Source: an uncultured Serinicoccus sp.
Lineage (GTDB): Bacteria > Actinomycetota > Actinomycetes > Actinomycetales > Dermatophilaceae
Assembly (NCBI RefSeq): GCF_947487915.1
Contig: NZ_CANKYH010000010.1
Span: 81,013 to 145,012 of the forward strand
Direction of reading: 5' to 3'
Length of the DNA stretch: 64,000 bases
Under the pieces are notes generated by a model that worked only from the letters and a program-made list of their open reading frames with translations, did no database searches and had not been told where the DNA came from. Positions 1-11,045 of the stretch are shown in pieces. Within the stretch, counting starts at the first letter, position 1; each line of letters starts with the position of its first letter. The translations under genes and the position numbers were made by a program.

Positions 1-1925
<1,925 letters not shown>

Positions 1926-2103
1926 CCTGAAGATTCTACGGTCGGGCCCTCCGGCTCACCCATTCCCGGCGTACGGACCCCCGCTCGCCGACGGCGACCA
2001 CCCGGCGCCGCAGGACGTGCGGGCCGACCGACGACGCACCGCATACCGTGCGGTGCCCGCACGAGCGGTCACCCGCGCGGCCGGGTGAGACACTGAGGAC
2101 GTC

Positions 2104-4617
2104 ATGACAGCTTCCACGTCGCGTCCCCTGACCGCCACCTACCGCCTCCAGCTGCACGCCGGCTTCACCTGCGCCGACGCCCGGCAGGTGCTGCCCTACC
2201 TGCACGCGCTGGGGGTCAGCCACGTCTACCTCTCCCCGGTGCTCACGGCCGTCCCGGGCTCCGAGCACGGGTATGACGTGCTGGACCACACCGAGGTCAA
2301 CCCCGAGATCGGTGGTCGGCCCGGTCTCGAGGCGCTCGCCGACGCCGCGCACGACCTGGGCCTGGGGGTGGTCGTGGACGTCGTCCCCAACCACATGGCG
2401 CTGGTCGCCCCGCTGTGGCGCAACCTTCCGGTCTGGGAGGTGCTGCGCGACGGGCCGACCGCCGCGCGGGCCGCCTGGTTCGACGTCGACTGGGACCACC
2501 TCGGTGGCCGGTTCGGCCTTCCCGTCCTCGGCGAGGACCTCGACGCGGTGCTCGCCCGCGGCGAGATCACCCTGGACACCGGTCGTGACGACGAGGGCCC
2601 GGCCGCCGGCCAGCCGGTCGCCCGCTACTTCGAGCACGTGCTGCCGCTCGCGCCGGGCACCGAGCAGCTGGCGCACGAGCACCCCGAGGGCCCGGGCTCC
2701 GCAGCCGCGGTGCGCTCCGTGCTGGACGCCCAGCGCTGGCTGCTCTCGTCCTGGCTCGACGCCGCCGACGTGCTGAACTACCGCCGCTTCTTCGAGGTCG
2801 ACGGGCTCATCGGCGTCCGGGTCGAGCAGCCCGACGTCTTCGCCGACACCCACGAGCTGCTCCTCGACCTGCACCGCCGCGGCGTCGTCGACGGCTTCCG
2901 CATCGACCACCCGGACGGGCTGGCCGACCCCACGTCATACCTGCGGATGCTCAACGACGCCGTCCAGGAGGGCACGCCGATCTGGGTCGAGAAGATCCTC
3001 GAGGGGGACGAGCGGCTGCCGGAGGTGTGGGCCTGCGCGGGCACGACCGGCTACGACGCCAACGCGGCGCTGTCCGCCGCCCTCGTCGACCCCACGACCA
3101 CCGACGTCGTCAGCGCCACGTGGGCGCAGACCGGGGGTGAGCCCGACCTGCACGTGGAGGTCGAGCGCTGCAAGCGGCTCGCTGCCACCGAGCTGCTGCG
3201 CCCCGAGGTCGCCCGGCTCATGCGGCGGGCGGTGCAGGCACTGCCGCGGCACGACGAGGACCGGCTGCGCGACGCGCTGGTCGAGCTGCTGGTCTCGGTG
3301 CACGTCTACCGCGCCTACGTCCGGCCCGGGGCCGCCCCGACCGAGGCCGACGAGGCGCTGGTCCAGCCCCTGCTGGACGGTCAGGAGCGCGCCCGCGCGG
3401 CCCGGCCCGAGCTAAGCGCGGAGATCGACGCGCTCACCGACGTCCTCGCCGACCCGCAGGGGTGCGCCACCGACCCCGCGGCCGCGGCCGACCTGTGCGT
3501 GCGCTTCCAGCAGACCACCGGCCCGGTCATGGCCAAGGGCATCGAGGACACCGCGTTCTACCGCTGGCACCGCCTCGTCGCGCTCAACGAGGTGGGCGCC
3601 GACCCGGCCGTCGGTCTCGACCCCGCGCACGGCGTGGCCACCCTGCACGCCTGGGCCCGCCACCAGGCCGGGCACTGGCCCGCCGGCATGACCACCCTGT
3701 CCACCCACGACACCAAGCGCAGCGAGGACGTCCGCGCCCGGATCCTGGCCGTCTCCGGCGACGGCGAGTCGTGGCAGGCCGTCTCCCGGCTCGCGCTCGA
3801 GGCCGCGGCCCGCCACGGGGTGGACGGGGAGACCGCACACCTGATCTGGCAGACCCTGGTGGGGGCCGGCCGGGTCGACACCGAGCGGCTGGACGCCTAC
3901 CTCACCAAGGCGGTGCGCGAGGCCAAGGTGCGCTCGACGTGGACCGAGCCGGACGAGGACTACGAGGGCCGGGTGCTCGCGCTCGCCCACGAGATGCTCG
4001 GCGAGGGGGAGGGCGAGGGCAAGGGCGAGGTCTCCGAGGCGATCGCGGCCGCCGTCCGCGACAACGCGCCGACGATCCGCACCCTGACGCTGGCGCAGAA
4101 GATCCTGCAGCTCACCCTCCCCGGGATCCCGGACACCTACCAGGGCTCCGGCGTGGTGGACCTGTCCCTCGTCGACCCCGACAACCGACGGCCGGTCGAC
4201 TACGACGAGCGCATCGACCGGCTGCAGCGCCTGGACGCCACGGGGTGGACGGGCGACCTGTCCGACGAGGTGCTCTGGGTGACCTCGCGGGTGCTGCGCC
4301 TGCGGTCCTGGCTCCCGCAGGCCTACGGCCCCGGGGCCGACTACGCCCCCGTCGACGCGGGCGAGCACGTGCTCGGCTTCCTGCGTGGCGGGGTGGCGGC
4401 GACCCTCACCATCCGGGCGCCCCGCGCGCTGGGTGCGGCCGGCGGTCTCGGGGGACAGCGCATACCCCTGCCGCCAGACCTCTGGGTCGACGCGCTCACC
4501 GGCGCGGAGCACCCGGTCGGCGAGGACGCGGACGGCCCGCTCGCGGCCGACGTCTTCGCCCAGGGCCCGGTCGCGCTGCTGGTGCGGGCCGCCGACCTGC
4601 GGGAGGGTGGCCGATGA
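2104..4617 (+). CDS. treY: Maltooligosyl trehalose synthase TreY
   Basis: Intramolecular transglucosylase that turns the reducing-end alpha-1,4 bond of a maltodextrin into an alpha,alpha-1,1 bond, giving maltooligosyl trehalose. 837 residues, slightly longer than the usual 700-800. GH13 signatures are visible: DVVPNHMA (near residue 91), GFRIDHPDGL with the nucleophile Asp (near 264), WVEKILEGDE with the acid/base Glu (near 294) and STHDTKRSED (near 533). It begins at ATG 2104 and its TGA overlaps the ATG of treZ (ATGA at 4614-4617), so the two are translationally coupled. A short EGEGEGKGE-type acidic insertion lies around residue 635. Together with TreZ it makes cytoplasmic trehalose from glycogen or imported maltodextrin. 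Confidence 0.97.
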   Translation: MTASTSRPLTATYRLQLHAGFTCADARQVLPYLHALGVSHVYLSPVLTAVPGSEHGYDVLDHTEVNPEIGGRPGLEALADAAHDLGLGVVVDVVPNHMALVAPLWRNLPVWEVLRDGPTAARAAWFDVDWDHLGGRFGLPVLGEDLDAVLARGEITLDTGRDDEGPAAGQPVARYFEHVLPLAPGTEQLAHEHPEGPGSAAAVRSVLDAQRWLLSSWLDAADVLNYRRFFEVDGLIGVRVEQPDVFADTHELLLDLHRRGVVDGFRIDHPDGLADPTSYLRMLNDAVQEGTPIWVEKILEGDERLPEVWACAGTTGYDANAALSAALVDPTTTDVVSATWAQTGGEPDLHVEVERCKRLAATELLRPEVARLMRRAVQALPRHDEDRLRDALVELLVSVHVYRAYVRPGAAPTEADEALVQPLLDGQERARAARPELSAEIDALTDVLADPQGCATDPAAAADLCVRFQQTTGPVMAKGIEDTAFYRWHRLVALNEVGADPAVGLDPAHGVATLHAWARHQAGHWPAGMTTLSTHDTKRSEDVRARILAVSGDGESWQAVSRLALEAAARHGVDGETAHLIWQTLVGAGRVDTERLDAYLTKAVREAKVRSTWTEPDEDYEGRVLALAHEMLGEGEGEGKGEVSEAIAAAVRDNAPTIRTLTLAQKILQLTLPGIPDTYQGSGVVDLSLVDPDNRRPVDYDERIDRLQRLDATGWTGDLSDEVLWVTSRVLRLRSWLPQAYGPGADYAPVDAGEHVLGFLRGGVAATLTIRAPRALGAAGGLGGQRIPLPPDLWVDALTGAEHPVGEDADGPLAADVFAQGPVALLVRAADLREGGR

Positions 4618-6491
4618 GCGCGGAGCAGGTGCGCCTGTGGGCGCCCGACGCCGAGCAGGTCGAGCTGGTGCTCGGTGCCGACGGGGGCACGCGGGTGCCC
4701 ATGGCGGCGTCCGGGTCGAGTGGTGGTGCCGGCACCGCGTCGGGAGACGGCTGGTGGTCGGTCACCGCCGACGTCGCCGCGCACGGTGGGCGCTACGCCT
4801 TCGCCGTCGACGACGGCGACCCGGTGCCCGACCCCCGCTCCCGGCACCAGCCGGACGGGGTCCACGCCGCCAGCGCGCTCGTCGACACCGGCGCCTTCCC
4901 CTGGACCGACCAGGGCTGGGGCGGGGTGCCCATGGAGCGCGCGGCCGTCTACGAGCTGCACGTGGGGACCTTCACCGAGGCGGGCACCTTCGACGCCGCC
5001 GCCGAGCGGCTCGGCCACCTCGTCGAGCTGGGGGTGAGCGTCGTGGAGCTCATGCCCGTGGCCGCCTTCCCCGGTCGGCACGGGTGGGGCTACGACGGCG
5101 TCGCGCTGTATGCCGTGCACGACGCCTACGGCGGGCCGCAGGGGCTGGCCCGTTTCGTCGACGCCGCCCACGCCGCCGGGCTCGCCGTGTGGCTGGACGT
5201 CGTCTACAACCACCTGGGCCCCAGCGGCAACTACCTGCGGCAGACCGGGCCCTACTTCACCGACCGGCACCACACCCCCTGGGGCGAGGCGGTCAACCTC
5301 GACGGGCCGGGCAGCGACGGGGTCAGGGCCTACCTGCTGGACAACGCCCGGATGTGGCTGGAGGACTACCACCTCGACGGGCTCCGGCTCGACGCCGTGC
5401 ACGCGCTGCACGACGAGCGGGCCGTGCACCTCCTGGAGGAGCTCGCCGAGCTGGCCGACGCCCTCACCGCGCGCACCGGGGTGCCGCGCTCGCTGGTCGC
5501 CGAGTCCGACCGCAACGACCCCGCGACCGTCTCGCGACGCGGGCCGGGTGGTGCCGGAGGTCTCGGGCTGCACGGGCAGTGGGCCGACGACGTGCACCAC
5601 GCGCTGCACGTCCTCCTCTCGGGGGAGTCCCAGGGCTACTACGGCGACTTCGCCGACCCGGGGGCCGTCCCCCAGGTGCTGGGTCGCACGCCCTTCTTCC
5701 ACGACGGCACCCTCTCGACCTTCCGGGGGCGGGTGCACGGGCGCCCGGTCGACCTCGAGGTCACCGAACCCTGGCGCTTCGTCGCCTCGCTGCAGACCCA
5801 CGACCAGGTCGGCAACCGGGCGGTCGGGGACCGGCTGCACCACGGCATACCGGCCGGTCGGCACGCGGTCGGGGCGGCACTGCTGCTCACCGCGCCCTGG
5901 ACGCCGATGCTCTTCATGGGCGAGGAGTGGGGCGCCTCGACGCCGTGGCAGTACTTCACCGACCACGAGGAGGAGTGGCTCGCGCAGTCGATCCGGGAGG
6001 GCCGGCAGGCGGAGTTCGCCGAGCACGGCTGGGCCGGGGAGGTGCCCGACCCGCAGGACACCGGGACGGTGGCGGCCTCGACCCTGCGCTGGTCCGAGGT
6101 GGGTGAGGGGGAGCACGCCGAGGTGCTGGCGTTCTACCGCGCCCTGCTGCACTGGCGGCGGGACACCGCGCCGCAGGTGCGCGGGACCGTCGGCGAGGTG
6201 GCCCGGCAGCCGGACGGCACCGGTGGGGAGGTCCTCACGGTCGTGCGTCCCGGGGTCGCGGTCGTGGCCCGGCTGGGCGGTGAGGGCGAGATCCCCGTGC
6301 CGCTGCCGGCCGGTGACGACGGCGCACCGGTGAGGGCCGACCTCGTCGCGGCCTTCCCGGCCGAGGTCGGCGAACGGCTGCGGGGGGTCGTGGGCGGCCC
6401 GGACGGTGGTCGGGGCGGCACGCAGGACGACGAGGAGGCTGCCGGAGAGCTCCGGCTCGGCCCGGACAGCGTGGTGGTGGTGCGGCGATGA
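4614..6491 (+). CDS. treZ: Maltooligosyl trehalose trehalohydrolase TreZ
   Basis: Releases free trehalose from the end of the TreY product. 625 residues. An N-terminal CBM48-like beta domain (VRLWAPDAEQVELVL) precedes the GH13 barrel, which shows DVVYNHLGPSGN (near residue 194), LDAVHALHD (near 259), VAESDRND (near 295) and LQTHDQVGNRAVGDR (near 393). The ATG is fixed by the 4-base overlap with treY. A poorly conserved Gly/Asp-rich stretch lies near the C-terminus. The stop overlaps the next gene by 4 bases, so three coupled cistrons form one operon. Confidence 0.97.
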   Translation: MSAEQVRLWAPDAEQVELVLGADGGTRVPMAASGSSGGAGTASGDGWWSVTADVAAHGGRYAFAVDDGDPVPDPRSRHQPDGVHAASALVDTGAFPWTDQGWGGVPMERAAVYELHVGTFTEAGTFDAAAERLGHLVELGVSVVELMPVAAFPGRHGWGYDGVALYAVHDAYGGPQGLARFVDAAHAAGLAVWLDVVYNHLGPSGNYLRQTGPYFTDRHHTPWGEAVNLDGPGSDGVRAYLLDNARMWLEDYHLDGLRLDAVHALHDERAVHLLEELAELADALTARTGVPRSLVAESDRNDPATVSRRGPGGAGGLGLHGQWADDVHHALHVLLSGESQGYYGDFADPGAVPQVLGRTPFFHDGTLSTFRGRVHGRPVDLEVTEPWRFVASLQTHDQVGNRAVGDRLHHGIPAGRHAVGAALLLTAPWTPMLFMGEEWGASTPWQYFTDHEEEWLAQSIREGRQAEFAEHGWAGEVPDPQDTGTVAASTLRWSEVGEGEHAEVLAFYRALLHWRRDTAPQVRGTVGEVARQPDGTGGEVLTVVRPGVAVVARLGGEGEIPVPLPAGDDGAPVRADLVAAFPAEVGERLRGVVGGPDGGRGGTQDDEEAAGELRLGPDSVVVVRR

Positions 6492-7117
6492 GCGAGGACG
6501 CGCCGCGTCGCCGGTTCCACCGGCCCACGCTGCGGCCGCCGGACCGGCTCGAGGACGCCTCCGAGCAGGTCGACCCGCTCGAGGTCGCCGAGGCGGCCCA
6601 CCGCAGCGCCGAGCTGGTGGTCGGCCGGGGCCGCGCCGAGTCGGCCCGGGACAGCGAGCTGACCTCCCGACTGGTGGGGCTGGTCGGTGAGGTGGGGCTG
6701 GCCACGGTCGCCCAGCTGTGGTCGGACCGGCCGGCCCGCAGCCTGCCCGGGGCCCTGTGGCGGATCTACCTGCTGCACGAGTGGGTGCTGCGCCAGCCCG
6801 AGGAGGTCGGGCGCCGGTTCGTCGCCGGGTCCGGGCACACGGAGGTCTACCACGCGATCGCCGGGGTCGCCGAGCCCCCCGACCCGGACGCGCTGCGCCG
6901 CCTCACCGAGCAGATCCTCGGGGGCGTCTTCACCGGCGACCTCGCGATCGCCCTCGAGCGCGCCAGCGCCTTCTGCCACGTCATGGCGGTGGGGCTCGCC
7001 GACCCGGGGGACGACGGCATACCGTCCGAGCAGGTGACCCGGGCCGCGCGCCTGCGCGACACCGCCGACGACCTCGCCGCCTGCGCCGGCCTCTGGCGCC
7101 TGGGCGACCTGCACTGA
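6488..7117 (+). CDS. Conserved hypothetical protein coupled to treYZ
   Basis: 209 residues, function not recognised. It starts at an ATG overlapping the treZ stop (ATGA), so it is almost certainly translated with treYZ. There is no signal peptide or membrane segment. The N-terminus is Arg/Pro-rich (RRRFHRPTLRPPDRLED). The rest looks all-helical, with features such as LWRIYLLHEWVLRQPEEVGRRF and a C-terminal ALERASAFCHVMAVGLADP. Genes of this kind occur near trehalose or glycogen genes in related actinobacteria as far as I recall, but I know of no assigned activity. The coupling suggests a role linked to trehalose synthesis; that is inference only. Confidence 0.8.
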   Translation: MSEDAPRRRFHRPTLRPPDRLEDASEQVDPLEVAEAAHRSAELVVGRGRAESARDSELTSRLVGLVGEVGLATVAQLWSDRPARSLPGALWRIYLLHEWVLRQPEEVGRRFVAGSGHTEVYHAIAGVAEPPDPDALRRLTEQILGGVFTGDLAIALERASAFCHVMAVGLADPGDDGIPSEQVTRAARLRDTADDLAACAGLWRLGDLH

Positions 7118-7499
7118 CCGCGAGGATTCCGCGCGCAGTCCCCGGCCCGCAAGGGCGCGACTGCACCGGGTATGTCGTGGAATCGCCCCGGGCGGCGACC
7201 TATCCGCTGCAGTCGCGCACCACCGGACGCGGGATCGGGCACGAGACGTCGTGACGAACCCGAGGGGCGTCCTCCGCACCTCCCGGTGCAGGTTTGGGGG
7301 AACCTCGGGCAGAGGCGTACCGTGGTCTGCGCGTGCCGGGCCGCGGCAGCCCCGGGCTCCAACACACGCCGCTTCGAGCGGCCACGCGCCGAGAGGCGCT
7401 CCCGGCCCGGCACGCACACCCTCTCCCGTCGGTATGCCGGCAGCTCGGCGCCCCGGCACGGCGCCACTGCCACTGCCACGACCGCGGGTCGCCGGCAGC
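7118..7499. other. Gene-free 382-bp region between converging units
   Basis: No convincing coding frame. It separates the treYZ operon (plus) from the mutT1-mshD unit (minus). Two inverted repeats are visible: an 11-bp pair at 7155-7165 and 7208-7218, and a 13-bp pair at 7331-7343 and 7403-7415 that encloses three smaller hairpins (listed separately). Two copies of the window-wide GTATG motif lie at about 7171 and 7432. It probably holds the terminators of both units. Confidence 0.5.
7331..7415. ncRNA. Candidate structured RNA or multi-branched terminator
   Basis: A perfect 13-bp outer stem (7331-7343 with 7403-7415) encloses three hairpins in order: a 4-bp stem at 7348-7358, a 5-bp stem at 7368-7382 with loop TTCGA, and a 5-bp stem at 7386-7399 with a GAGA (GNRA) tetraloop. 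The strand cannot be decided, because the helices are nearly symmetric. No known RNA family was recognised. High GC makes chance pairing common, so this is a low-confidence call based only on base pairing. Confidence 0.25.
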
Positions 7500-8450
7500 T
7501 CAGCGGGGCCGGTACCTCGTCGCCGAGAGGACCTGGGCCGCCGCCCCGGAGCCGGTCATCGTGCAGGCCAGGACCTCGCCCTTGTCCATCGTCACCTCCG
7601 TGAGGCGCCGCAGCACCCGCACCCCCGACCGCTCCATGCCCGGGGCGGTCCGCTCGAGCAACGCGCCCACGAGGTCGGGCAGCAGCGGCCCGTGGGTGCA
7701 CAGCGCGGTCGAGACGCCCGCCTCGAGCACCCGCCCGAGGTGCTTCCGGAGCTTGCGGGGGTCGCTCTCGAAGCCCTCCTCGGAGAGCCCTTTCCTCGTC
7801 GTGACGCTCAGCCCGGCCGACCGCGCGAACGGCGCGAGGGTGTCGGAGCAGCGCACCGAGGTGCTGCTGAGCAGCTGCTCCGGCCCGTATGCCGCCAGCA
7901 GGTCCGCGAGCCGGTGCGCCGAGCGGCGCCGCCCGGGTCCGGTGAGGGGCCGGAGCGGGTCCGGGCCGGACCAGTCGCCGCGGGCGATCGCCAGGGCGTG
8001 GCGCACCACGAGGAAGGTCCACGTCGGGAGCCGCTCGGCACCGTACAGGTCCACCACGGCCGCCAGCTGCTCACGGTCCCGGTCATAGCTCAGCCGGCGA
8101 CCGGCCAGCGTCGGCGAGAGCCAGCACACCTCGTCGACCTCGTGCTCCAGCGCCCCCTGGCCGCCGACGACCTCTCCGGCCCAGTAGTGCACGACCTTGT
8201 CGGAGCCGCTGGCCAACCGGTAGCGCGAGACCGGCAACGGAGCCCCCAGCCGCACCCGCAGCCCGGTCTCCTCCCACGTCTCGCGCACGGCCGCGACCGG
8301 GTAGTCCTCGCCGCGCTCCAGCTTGCCCTTGGGCCAGGACCAGTCGTCGTAGCGCGGCCGGTGCACGAGGGCGACCTGCAGCGCCCCCTGGCGGACACGC
8401 ACCGGCAGCACCCCGCCGGCGCGCACCACCGGCGGACCGGCGCTGCTCAT
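7500..8450 (-). CDS. NUDIX hydrolase fused to histidine phosphatase (MutT1-like)
   Basis: 316 residues, the two-domain layout of mycobacterial MutT1. The N-terminal NUDIX domain has the box spread over GKLERGEDYPVAAVRETWEE (residues ~42-62). The C-terminal phosphoglycerate-mutase-like domain begins with the catalytic VRHALA (near 148), with a second His in CTHGPLLPD. MutT1 proteins hydrolyse 8-oxo-(d)GTP and diadenosine polyphosphates to sanitise nucleotide pools. The ATG at 8448-8450 overlaps the mshD stop by 4 bases, so the two genes are co-translated. In many actinobacteria this gene neighbours ppk; no ppk is present here. Confidence 0.9.
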   Translation of the reverse strand: MSSAGPPVVRAGGVLPVRVRQGALQVALVHRPRYDDWSWPKGKLERGEDYPVAAVRETWEETGLRVRLGAPLPVSRYRLASGSDKVVHYWAGEVVGGQGALEHEVDEVCWLSPTLAGRRLSYDRDREQLAAVVDLYGAERLPTWTFLVVRHALAIARGDWSGPDPLRPLTGPGRRRSAHRLADLLAAYGPEQLLSSTSVRCSDTLAPFARSAGLSVTTRKGLSEEGFESDPRKLRKHLGRVLEAGVSTALCTHGPLLPDLVGALLERTAPGMERSGVRVLRRLTEVTMDKGEVLACTMTGSGAAAQVLSATRYRPR

Positions 8451-9418
8451 GCCTCCGGGTCCCCCGCGGCATACATGACGTCGACCGCGGAGCGCTCGAA
8501 GCCGAGGCGCTGGTAGGTCGCGATCGCCGGCGCGTTGTCCCCGTCGACGTAGAGCGTGGCCTCCTGCACGCCGCAGGCGCGCAGGTGCTGCAGACCGAGC
8601 AGCGTCACCGCGGTCCCGAGTCCGCGGCCCTGGTAGTCGGGGTCGACCCCGACGACGTAGACCTCACCCGTCTCCGGGTGGTCGGTCTCGACCTTGGTCC
8701 AGTGGAAGGCCGCCATCCGCGCACGCCCGTCGGGGTCGACCTCCGTGGTGTCCTCGACGACGAGGAAGCCCGAGGGGTCGAACCACGGCTCGTGCTGGCG
8801 GTCCTGCAGGTCCGCCAGGCTCGTGCGGCCCTGCTCGGCGTGGTCGGCGAAGGCCCGCGCGTTGACCGCCAGCCAGGCCTCGTCGTCGGCGCCGACGCGG
8901 TAGGCCCGCACGGCGAAGCCCTCGGGCAGCTCCACCTGGTCGGGCAGGTCGGCCCACTCGCCGGCCAGCGGCCGGGCCATCTGCCAGAGCTCGCGGACGA
9001 CCCGCAGCCCGCGCGAGGCGTAGAGGGTGCGCGCGTCCTGCAGGTCCCCGTGGCTCCACAGCCGCACCTGCGGCCAGCGCCGCAGCACGTGGTCGAGGAG
9101 GGCCCCGCCCACCCCGCGGCGCCGCTGCTCGGGATCGACGACGAGCTCGGCGGACGGTGCCTGCGGGTCGCTGGTGTCGACGTGGCCGTAGCCGATGACC
9201 GGCCCCTGCGCGCCGTCCCGCACCACGAGGTGCACCCCGGTCTCGTGGCTGGCGCTGCTCTCCGGCAGCCGGCGGGCCTGCAGCACGGTCTGCTCGGACA
9301 GCGGTCTGACGCCGTCGTGGCCCGCGGCCCGCACGGCCAGGGCCAGCACGTCGCCGGACACGCGGCCGGGCAGTGCGGGGAGCTCGTCGATGTCGGGCTG
9401 GGGGCGATCTCCAGGCAT
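8447..9418 (-). CDS. mshD: Mycothiol synthase (acetyl-CoA transferase)
   Basis: Last step of mycothiol synthesis: acetylates Cys-GlcN-inositol. 323 residues with two tandem GNAT domains. The first has a degenerate acetyl-CoA loop (VVDPEQRRRGVGGALL). The second has the canonical EVYVVGVDPDYQGRGLGTAV followed by LYVDGDNAPAIATYQRLGFE. It starts at ATG 9418, 22 bp downstream of the glnR stop, and overlaps the mutT1-like gene. The glnR-mshD pairing is also found in mycobacteria. With mshA at 16.8 kb and the mycothiol-dependent dehydrogenase at 26.2 kb it shows that this organism uses mycothiol. Confidence 0.95.
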   Translation of the reverse strand: MPGDRPQPDIDELPALPGRVSGDVLALAVRAAGHDGVRPLSEQTVLQARRLPESSASHETGVHLVVRDGAQGPVIGYGHVDTSDPQAPSAELVVDPEQRRRGVGGALLDHVLRRWPQVRLWSHGDLQDARTLYASRGLRVVRELWQMARPLAGEWADLPDQVELPEGFAVRAYRVGADDEAWLAVNARAFADHAEQGRTSLADLQDRQHEPWFDPSGFLVVEDTTEVDPDGRARMAAFHWTKVETDHPETGEVYVVGVDPDYQGRGLGTAVTLLGLQHLRACGVQEATLYVDGDNAPAIATYQRLGFERSAVDVMYAAGDPEA

Positions 9419-9440
9419 GGGGGTCAGTCTGGCACGCAGA

Positions 9441-10169
9441 TCAGCGCTCGGTGCTGCGTGCCCCGGTGAAGCGGTAGCCGACGCCGCGGATGGTCCCGAT
9501 GAGCGACTCCCGCTCCGGCCCGAGCTTGGCGCGCAGGCGGCGGATGTGGACGTCGACGGTCCGCGTGCCGCCGTAGTAGTCGCCGCCCCAGACCTGCTGG
9601 AGCAGGATGTCGCGGGTGACGACCCGCCCCGGGTGCTGGACGAGGTAGCGCAGCAGCTCGAACTCCTTGAACGTCAGGTCCAGCGCCCGGCCCCCGGCCC
9701 GCACCGTCCAGCTGGCCTCGTCCACGACGACGTCGGCGACCCGGATGGTCTCCGGCTCCTCCACGCCCCCGGCCCCGTCGACCGGGCCGGGCGCCGGGAC
9801 CGCCGCCCGCGGGCCGCGCCCCAGGGCCAGCCGCAGCCGCGCGGACAGCTCGGCCGGGCTCGCGGTGGCGGTGACCAGGTCGTCCATCGGCCACTGGTCG
9901 TCGAGGACCGCGAGCGCGCCCTCGCCGACGACGGCCAGCACCGGCACCCCCAGACCGAGGGCGGACAGGGAGCGCAGCACCCCGCGCGCCTGCACCAGGT
10001 CGGCGGTCGCGTCCACGAGCACGAGGTCCGGGTCGCCCCGGCTCACGAGGGTGCCCACGTCCATGCCGAGGACCGAGACCCGGTGCGGCAGCAGGGCCAG
10101 GCCGGGCAGCACGAGCGCCGCCGAGGTGTCCTCGGCGGGGCGCGGGGTGAGCAGGACCAGGTCGGCCAC
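9441..10169 (-). CDS. glnR: GlnR-type orphan response regulator (nitrogen metabolism)
   Basis: OmpR-family regulator of nitrogen assimilation genes in actinobacteria. About 242 residues. The receiver-like domain (VADLVLLTPRP, LVLVDATADL) lacks the full acidic pocket, as in known GlnR. The C-terminal winged helix spans residues ~140-235, with LTFKEFELLRYLVQHPGRVV and DVHIRRLRAKLG. I chose GTG at 10167-10169 because the protein then begins just like GlnR homologues; an upstream ATG at 10208 would add 13 unlikely residues. The GTG has no visible Shine-Dalgarno, and a TATCCT sits about 10 bases upstream, so a leaderless mRNA is plausible. Adjacent to mshD, as in mycobacteria. Confidence 0.88.
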   Translation of the reverse strand: MADLVLLTPRPAEDTSAALVLPGLALLPHRVSVLGMDVGTLVSRGDPDLVLVDATADLVQARGVLRSLSALGLGVPVLAVVGEGALAVLDDQWPMDDLVTATASPAELSARLRLALGRGPRAAVPAPGPVDGAGGVEEPETIRVADVVVDEASWTVRAGGRALDLTFKEFELLRYLVQHPGRVVTRDILLQQVWGGDYYGGTRTVDVHIRRLRAKLGPERESLIGTIRGVGYRFTGARSTER

Positions 10170-10234
10170 GGACCCAGGATAAGGAGTCGGCCCGCCTGCG
10201 GCCTCCACCAGGACGGGTGCGGCAAGATGGAGGT

Positions 10235-11038
10235 ATGCCGCACCCCACCTCCAGCGCGCGGGTCGCCGATGCCCCCACGCCAGGACTGGTGGGGGCGCTG
10301 GCGGTGGTGGCGTGCGCCGTGGCCGGGCTGCTGGCCGTGTCGGCGGTCGCCGCGCCCTGGCTGCTCGCGGTGACCCTCGGGGCGTGCGCCGTGGTGGTCG
10401 CCTGGGGCTGGTCGGGCACCCTGGGCCTGCCCTCGCCGCGCGGCACCGCCGCGGTGCTCCTCATCGGGGGCCTCGCGCTGGTGGTCTCGGTGGGCGTCCG
10501 TCAGGAGGAGCCCTGGCTGGAGTGGGTCCCGGCGGCCCTGGCGCTGGCGATGATCACCGCCTTCCTGCACCAGATCCTGCGCCGGGACGGCCGGCCCCGG
10601 GTGGTGCAGTCGGTCAGCGCGGTGGTGCTCGGGCTGGCCCTGGTGGGCTGCGGCATCCTCATGGTCCCGGCGAGCCACACCGCCGGGGGCATCGGGCTGC
10701 TCCTCGGCGCCCTGGCCGCGTCGGCCGCGTCGTCCGTGACGGACCTGGCCGTCCGCTGGCGGGCGGTGGGCGGGTGGCTGCTGGCGCTGGCCATGGCCGG
10801 GGGGGCTGCCGCCTCGCTCGGCGTCGCGCTCTCGCTCGGGGCGCCGTGGGAGACCTGGGTGCTGCTCGGCGTGGCGGCCGGGGCGGTGAGCCACGCCCTG
10901 CGGGCCGTGCTGGTCGGGTTGCCGACGCTGGCGCACTCGCGGCCCCGCCTGGTGACGGGCACCCTGTCGGTGCTCGTCGTGGGCGTCACGCCCTACCTCG
11001 TCGGCCTCGCGTTCCTGCCCTCTTCCTTCCCCGGCTGA
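10235..11038 (+). CDS. Polytopic membrane protein, unknown function
   Basis: 267 residues from ATG 10235, preceded by GGAGG at 10229-10233. Roughly nine hydrophobic segments fill the chain, starting with LVGALAVVACAVAGLLAVSA. Loops are short, with a cytoplasmic-looking LRRDGRP and RPRLVT. No transporter signature or conserved motif was recognised. It is divergent from glnR across 65 bp and may share control with it. The ATG lies inside one of the window-wide GGTATGCC motifs. Confidence 0.8.
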   Translation: MPHPTSSARVADAPTPGLVGALAVVACAVAGLLAVSAVAAPWLLAVTLGACAVVVAWGWSGTLGLPSPRGTAAVLLIGGLALVVSVGVRQEEPWLEWVPAALALAMITAFLHQILRRDGRPRVVQSVSAVVLGLALVGCGILMVPASHTAGGIGLLLGALAASAASSVTDLAVRWRAVGGWLLALAMAGGAAASLGVALSLGAPWETWVLLGVAAGAVSHALRAVLVGLPTLAHSRPRLVTGTLSVLVVGVTPYLVGLAFLPSSFPG

Positions 11039-11045
11039 GGCGTCC

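Noticed and set aside
1926..2103. Cobalamin riboswitch upstream of metH
   Set aside because: The 178-bp gap lacks the conserved B12-box bases and is too short for the full element together with both promoters.
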